Source: HGM05232 sp044433325
Lineage (GTDB): Bacteria; Bacteroidota; Bacteroidia; Bacteroidales; Muribaculaceae
Assembly (NCBI GenBank): GCA_044433325.1
Contig: JAWXTT010000028.1
Coordinates: 1 to 17,787, forward strand
Reading direction: 5' to 3'
DNA: 17,787 bases
The notes under the pieces were generated by a model. That model saw only the letters and a program-made list of their open reading frames with translations, did no database searches and was not told where the DNA came from. Below are positions 14,367 to 17,787 of this stretch, in pieces (positions within the stretch are counted from its first letter, which is position 1; each line of letters opens with the position of its first letter). A program made the translations under genes and the position numbers.

Positions 14367-16085
14367 ATGAGTAATCAAATTACAGGAGCTGATGCCCTAA
14401 TTAAATCCCTTATAGCTGAAGGTGTTGATACAGTTTTTGGTTATCCTGGCGGAGCAATTATACCTGTTTTCGATAGATTATACGACTACAAACAGGAACT
14501 TAAACATATCCTAGTTCGTCATGAACAGGGAGCAACACACGCTGCACAAGGCTATGCACGTGTATCTAACAAACCAGGTGTAGTAATAGTAACATCTGGA
14601 CCAGCAGCAACAAATGCAATAACTGGTATTTCTGATGCTATGATGGATAGTACTCCTATGATAGTAATCACAGGACAAGTAGGTAGTGCATTATTAGGTT
14701 GTGACGCTTTCCAAGAAACTGATGTAATAGGTATTACTCAACCAGTTACTAAATGGAGCTATCAGATACGTGATCCACGAGCTATTTCATGGGCTGTATC
14801 ACGTGCATTTCACATAGCTACAACAGGTCGCCCAGGACCTGTTGTCTTAGACTTTGCCAAGGATGCACAGGTAGGCATGGTCGATTGGGTATATGAAAAA
14901 TGTAAATATATACGTAGCTACAACCCATTCCCAGCAATCAAAGAAACTGAACTTGACAAGGTAGCAGAGCTAATAAACAACGCTGAACGCCCAATGATAA
15001 TCTCGGGTCACGGCGTGATGATATCTGAAGCTGAGAAAGAGTTAGTAGCAGTAGCAGAAAAATCTGATATCCCAGTAGTAAATACATTATTAGGATTATC
15101 AACAATACCAACTAAGCACCCACTATATAAAGGTATGCTAGGTATGCACGGTAATGTTGCACCTAATATCAAGACTAATGAGTGTGATGTATTGATTGCC
15201 ATAGGTATGCGTTTTGATGATCGCGTAACGGGTGATTTAAATAAATATGCTAAACAAGCTAAGGTGATACATATAGATATTGACTCGTCTGAGTTTGATA
15301 AGAATGTATTAACCACAGCTACAATCCATGGTGATGCTAAAGCAGTACTAGCACAATTACTACCTAAATTAAATAAGAAAGAACATACTGAATGGCTTAA
15401 AACATTTGATATCTGTGCTGAAGTAGAACAGAAGAAAGTTATCAACCTTGAGTTAAATCCTAAAACTGAGGAGCTAACAATGGGCGAAGTAGTAGCTAAA
15501 GTATCTGAAGCTACCGAGAATAAAGCTGTCCTTGTAACCGACGTAGGTCAAAATCAAATGTTCGGTGCTAAATATTTCCAATATACCATGCCTAAAAGTG
15601 TTATCACCTCAGGGGGATTAGGGACTATGGGATTTGGGCTACCAGCAGCTATCGGAGCTAAGATGGGAGCACCTGAGCGTACAGTTTGTTTCTTCACAGG
15701 TGATGGTGGAATACAGATGACAATCCAAGAGTTAGGCGTAATATTACAATACAATGTAGATGTTAAGATAATAATCTTAAACAATAACTTCTTAGGTATG
15801 GTACGCCAGTGGCAAGAGCTATTCTATAGTGAACGCTACTCTGAAACTCCTATGGTAAATCCAGACTTCAACCTAATAGCTCAAGCATACGGCATAGCCA
15901 ACGAGTTAGTGACAAAACGTGAAGATTTGGATGCAGCAATTAAACGCATGGTAGAGCATAAAGGTGCATATATATTAAACGTAGGTATAATAACCAACGG
16001 ATTAATATTCCCTATGACTCCAGCAGGAGCAGCTGTTGACACCATAATGTTATCAGCTACTGAAAAATATGAAATCAACAAGTAA
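14367..16085 (+). CDS. ilvB: Acetolactate synthase, large (catalytic) subunit
   Basis: Thiamine diphosphate enzyme joining pyruvate to pyruvate or 2-oxobutyrate, the first common step of Val/Leu/Ile synthesis. The 572 residues show the three-domain AHAS layout: N-terminal TPP-binding (GYPGGAIIPVF, catalytic Glu53 in RHEQGATHAAQGYAR), a central domain with the FAD-site-like region (MLGMHGN, IAIGMRFDDRVTG), and a C-terminal PP domain with the GDGG motif at 445-448 and NNN at 472-474 followed by FLGMVRQWQ, a typical AHAS stretch. It starts 33 bp after ilvD and ends 16 bp before ilvN, whose product is its regulatory subunit. Biosynthetic rather than catabolic type, because of the linked ilvN and the AHAS-specific motifs. 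Confidence 0.97.
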   Translation: MSNQITGADALIKSLIAEGVDTVFGYPGGAIIPVFDRLYDYKQELKHILVRHEQGATHAAQGYARVSNKPGVVIVTSGPAATNAITGISDAMMDSTPMIVITGQVGSALLGCDAFQETDVIGITQPVTKWSYQIRDPRAISWAVSRAFHIATTGRPGPVVLDFAKDAQVGMVDWVYEKCKYIRSYNPFPAIKETELDKVAELINNAERPMIISGHGVMISEAEKELVAVAEKSDIPVVNTLLGLSTIPTKHPLYKGMLGMHGNVAPNIKTNECDVLIAIGMRFDDRVTGDLNKYAKQAKVIHIDIDSSEFDKNVLTTATIHGDAKAVLAQLLPKLNKKEHTEWLKTFDICAEVEQKKVINLELNPKTEELTMGEVVAKVSEATENKAVLVTDVGQNQMFGAKYFQYTMPKSVITSGGLGTMGFGLPAAIGAKMGAPERTVCFFTGDGGIQMTIQELGVILQYNVDVKIIILNNNFLGMVRQWQELFYSERYSETPMVNPDFNLIAQAYGIANELVTKREDLDAAIKRMVEHKGAYILNVGIITNGLIFPMTPAGAAVDTIMLSATEKYEINK

Positions 16086-16094
16086 AGAGGAGGT
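16086..16094 (+). promoter_or_regulatory. Strong Shine-Dalgarno sequence that sets the ilvN start
   Basis: AGAGGAGGT directly after the ilvB stop, 7 bp before ATG 16102. It supports this start over the ATG at 16069 inside ilvB. Confidence 0.65.
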
Positions 16095-16101
16095 CAGAAC
16101 A

Positions 16102-16644
16102 ATGGAAAAGACATTATTTACAATAAACGTATTCTCAGAGAATCGTGTAGGTCTATTGAACCAAATATCAGTAATCTTTACACGACGTAAACTAAATATC
16201 GAAACACTATCAGTTTCACCATCTTCAATAAAGGGTGTGCATAAATTCACTATAACAACATTTAGTGATGCTATCACAATGGCTAAATTGGTTAAACAGA
16301 TTGAGAAACGTATCGACGTACTTCGCGCCTTCTACTTTACAGATGACGAAATAGTTTATCAAGAGATAGCACTATATAAAGTACCAACTGCCGAGCTATT
16401 AAATGGTAACACACTTGAGAAAATCATACGTCGTCACAACGCACGTATCCTAGAGATAACTCAAGACTACACAATCGTTGAAAAGACAGGTCACACTGAA
16501 GAGACAGAAGCACTATTCAATGAATTGAAAAATTACAACATTACCCAATTCATTCGTAGTGGACGTATTGCCATCACTAAATCATCAACAGAATTAGTGA
16601 CACAATTCATCAAAGAACAGGAGGAGCGTTTCAACAACTTGTAA
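16102..16644 (+). CDS. ilvN: Acetolactate synthase, small (regulatory) subunit
   Basis: Regulatory subunit of acetolactate synthase; confers feedback control, usually by valine, and raises activity of the large subunit. From ATG 16102 it is 180 residues. The ACT domain is at the N-terminus (LFTINVFSENRVGLLNQISVIFTRRKLNIETLSV, with the Asn-Arg-x-Gly-Leu-Leu turn that forms the effector site), followed by the C-terminal ALS_ss domain (ALYKVPT..., ARILEITQDYTIVEKTGH, FIRSGRIAITK). Length matches long IlvH-type subunits. An upstream in-frame ATG at 16069 overlaps ilvB and lacks a ribosome site. The downstream thioesterase gene begins 3 bp after the stop. Confidence 0.96.
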   Translation: MEKTLFTINVFSENRVGLLNQISVIFTRRKLNIETLSVSPSSIKGVHKFTITTFSDAITMAKLVKQIEKRIDVLRAFYFTDDEIVYQEIALYKVPTAELLNGNTLEKIIRRHNARILEITQDYTIVEKTGHTEETEALFNELKNYNITQFIRSGRIAITKSSTELVTQFIKEQEERFNNL

Positions 16645-16647
16645 GAG

Positions 16648-17403
16648 ATGACAACCCAAGCTAGAGAACATATATCACAATTCACATTATTGCCAGGTGA
16701 GAGTAACGCACAGGGGGAATTACCAATCCCACTGATAGCATCACGACTGATAGAGGTAGCAACAGCACACTCAACAAGTAACAACTTCGGTTTTGCCAAG
16801 TTGAATGAAAGTAATCAAAGCTGGGTACTATCAAGACTTGCAATTGAGATGAAAAGCTATCCACACGTTTATGAACAATACACCATAACAACATGGATTG
16901 AGAGTGTGAATCGTCATTTCTCTGAGCGTAACTTCCTAATCTCCAATCACCACGGAGAAGCGATTGGTTACGCACGTAGTATTTGGGTAATAATAGATAA
17001 AGTAACACGTGAAAGTGCTCCAATATCAGTAATGGATGGAATACAGCAACTAATATCGGCACGTCCATGCCCAATAGACAAACAGAAACGATTAGGCAAT
17101 CTAACAGAAATAACACGTGAGAATAGTTACCAGTTCCGTTACACCGATATAGATATAAATCGCCACGTAAATAGCGCACGCTACATCGAGTTTATACTCA
17201 ATCAGTGGGATTTAGATTTTTATGATACTCATCAAATTGAAAGATTTGAGATAACATATCAGAATGAAATTCTATGCGGTAATAAGGCAACAATCAGCAT
17301 CGATGAAAGCCTTGAAAATGAGATAAAGAGTGAAATAACGCACAAAGGTGAAAAGGTGTGTAATTCACGCATAAAATTAAAGACAATTAACAGTAATAGC
17401 TGA
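16648..17403 (+). CDS. Acyl-ACP thioesterase
   Basis: Hydrolyses acyl-ACP to free fatty acid; related to plant FatA/FatB. The 251 residues make two hotdog halves: an N-terminal one (about 1-130, with VATAHSTSNNFGF and SWVLSRLAIEMKSYP) and a C-terminal one with FRYTDIDINRHVNSARYIEFILNQW. The latter matches the plant motif D-x-N-x-HVNN-x-x-Y, with Asn171 and His173 as the likely active-site pair. It starts 3 bp after ilvN and sits before ilvC, so it is in the operon. A gene of this family at this place is, as I recall, common in Bacteroides. The link to branched-chain synthesis is not obvious; release of iso/anteiso acyl chains derived from these amino acids is one possibility, but that is inference. 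Ends with TGA, unlike its neighbours. Confidence 0.9.
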   Translation: MTTQAREHISQFTLLPGESNAQGELPIPLIASRLIEVATAHSTSNNFGFAKLNESNQSWVLSRLAIEMKSYPHVYEQYTITTWIESVNRHFSERNFLISNHHGEAIGYARSIWVIIDKVTRESAPISVMDGIQQLISARPCPIDKQKRLGNLTEITRENSYQFRYTDIDINRHVNSARYIEFILNQWDLDFYDTHQIERFEITYQNEILCGNKATISIDESLENEIKSEITHKGEKVCNSRIKLKTINSNS

Positions 17404-17414
17404 TAAAAAAATAG

Positions 17415-17422
17415 TAAATTTG
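17415..17422 (+). promoter_or_regulatory. Possible internal -7 element before ilvC
   Basis: TAAATTTG fits TAnnTTTG and would start transcription about 18 nt before ilvC. There is no -33 TTTG, so this may be chance in AT-rich DNA. Confidence 0.25.
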
Positions 17423-17446
17423 TAAACTTTTAAATAAATCGAAATT

Positions 17447-17787
17447 ATGGCAAAAATGAATTTTGGCGGCGTTGAAGAAAATGTAGCAACACGCGAAGAA
17501 TTTCCATTGGAAAAAGCAAGAGAAGTACTAAAAGACGAAACTATCGCAGTTATCGGATACGGAGTTCAAGGTCCTGGTCAAAGTCTTAACCTACGTGACA
17601 ACGGATTCAACGTAATCGTTGGTCAACGTGAAGGTGGCAAATCATGGGAAAAAGCAATCGCTGACGGATGGGTTCCAGGTGAAACACTATTCAGCATTGA
17701 AGAAGCAGCTAAGAGAGGTACAATTATCCAATACCTACTTTCAGATGCAGCACAAATCGAAGTATGGCCAACAATCAAGGCTCAATT
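17447..17787 (+). CDS. ilvC: Ketol-acid reductoisomerase, N-terminal part (runs off the window)
   Basis: NADPH-dependent enzyme that rearranges and reduces acetolactate to the dihydroxy acid, the substrate of IlvD. Only 113 codons are inside the window. They read MAKMNFGGVEENVATREEF..., then the Rossmann motif IGYGVQGPG (glycine-rich loop at 37-44), the cofactor-specificity loop VGQREGGKSW, and ADGWVPGETLF...QYLLSDAAQ, all characteristic of the Bacteroidota enzyme. Start ATG 17447 lies 43 bp after the thioesterase gene. Completes the ilvD-B-N-TE-C operon, although a separate weak promoter is possible. Confidence 0.97.
   Translation, partial: MAKMNFGGVEENVATREEFPLEKAREVLKDETIAVIGYGVQGPGQSLNLRDNGFNVIVGQREGGKSWEKAIADGWVPGETLFSIEEAAKRGTIIQYLLSDAAQIEVWPTIKAQ

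Noticed and set aside
13979..15784. Minus-strand ORFs of 76-145 codons opposite ilvD and ilvB
   Set aside because: They are fully contained in unmistakable plus-strand enzyme genes and have no start signals or family features.
1..17787. tRNA, rRNA, insertion sequence, integrase or phage genes
   Set aside because: I looked in the intergenic regions and found no cloverleaf, no transposase or integrase frame and no terminal inverted repeats. The window looks like core chromosome.

Overview
The window reads as chromosomal DNA of a low-GC member of the Bacteroidota, most likely Bacteroidales. The evidence is: several copies of the phylum's -7 promoter element TAnnTTTG; a lipoprotein form of the Omp85/TamA family (TamL type); a BspA-type leucine-rich repeat protein ending in the GIYIV...YKV motif typical of secreted Bacteroidota proteins; and the gene order ilvD-ilvB-ilvN-acyl-ACP thioesterase-ilvC. 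I cannot name a genus.

Layout. Positions 1-3377 (minus strand) hold a probable operon read ruvX/yqgF, def, a small lipoprotein gene and ettA, which runs off the left edge and carries an in-frame TAA. A divergent intergenic region leads to a plus-strand CorA-type Mg2+ transporter gene (3629-4555) with a long leader containing a 16-codon ORF and a hairpin. Just behind corA lie two tandem 50-bp repeats whose hairpins covary, then a strong terminator. Converging on it is a BspA-like LRR gene (minus, to 5988), cut by an in-frame TAA 20 codons before its natural end. Positions 6058-6235 (minus) encode a rod-shaped RNA that I propose as a 6S RNA candidate. Next come an endonuclease/exonuclease/phosphatase lipoprotein, an AspT/YidE-family transporter, a HAD phosphatase and a TamL-like outer-membrane assembly protein, all on the minus strand (6366-12083).

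From 12256 rightward the plus strand carries a branched-chain amino acid operon: a full -33/-7 promoter, a 25-codon Leu/Val-rich leader peptide, a complete set of mutually exclusive attenuator hairpins, then ilvD, ilvB, ilvN, an acyl-ACP thioesterase and the start of ilvC, which is cut by the right edge. IlvB/IlvN, IlvC and IlvD are consecutive steps of valine/isoleucine synthesis. The leader appears to couple their transcription to the supply of charged Leu or Val tRNA.

Most of the genes are ordinary. The points of interest are the ilv attenuator, the covarying tandem repeats, the structured RNA, the corA leader, and two in-frame TAA codons inside otherwise conserved genes in a genome that clearly uses TAA as its normal stop.
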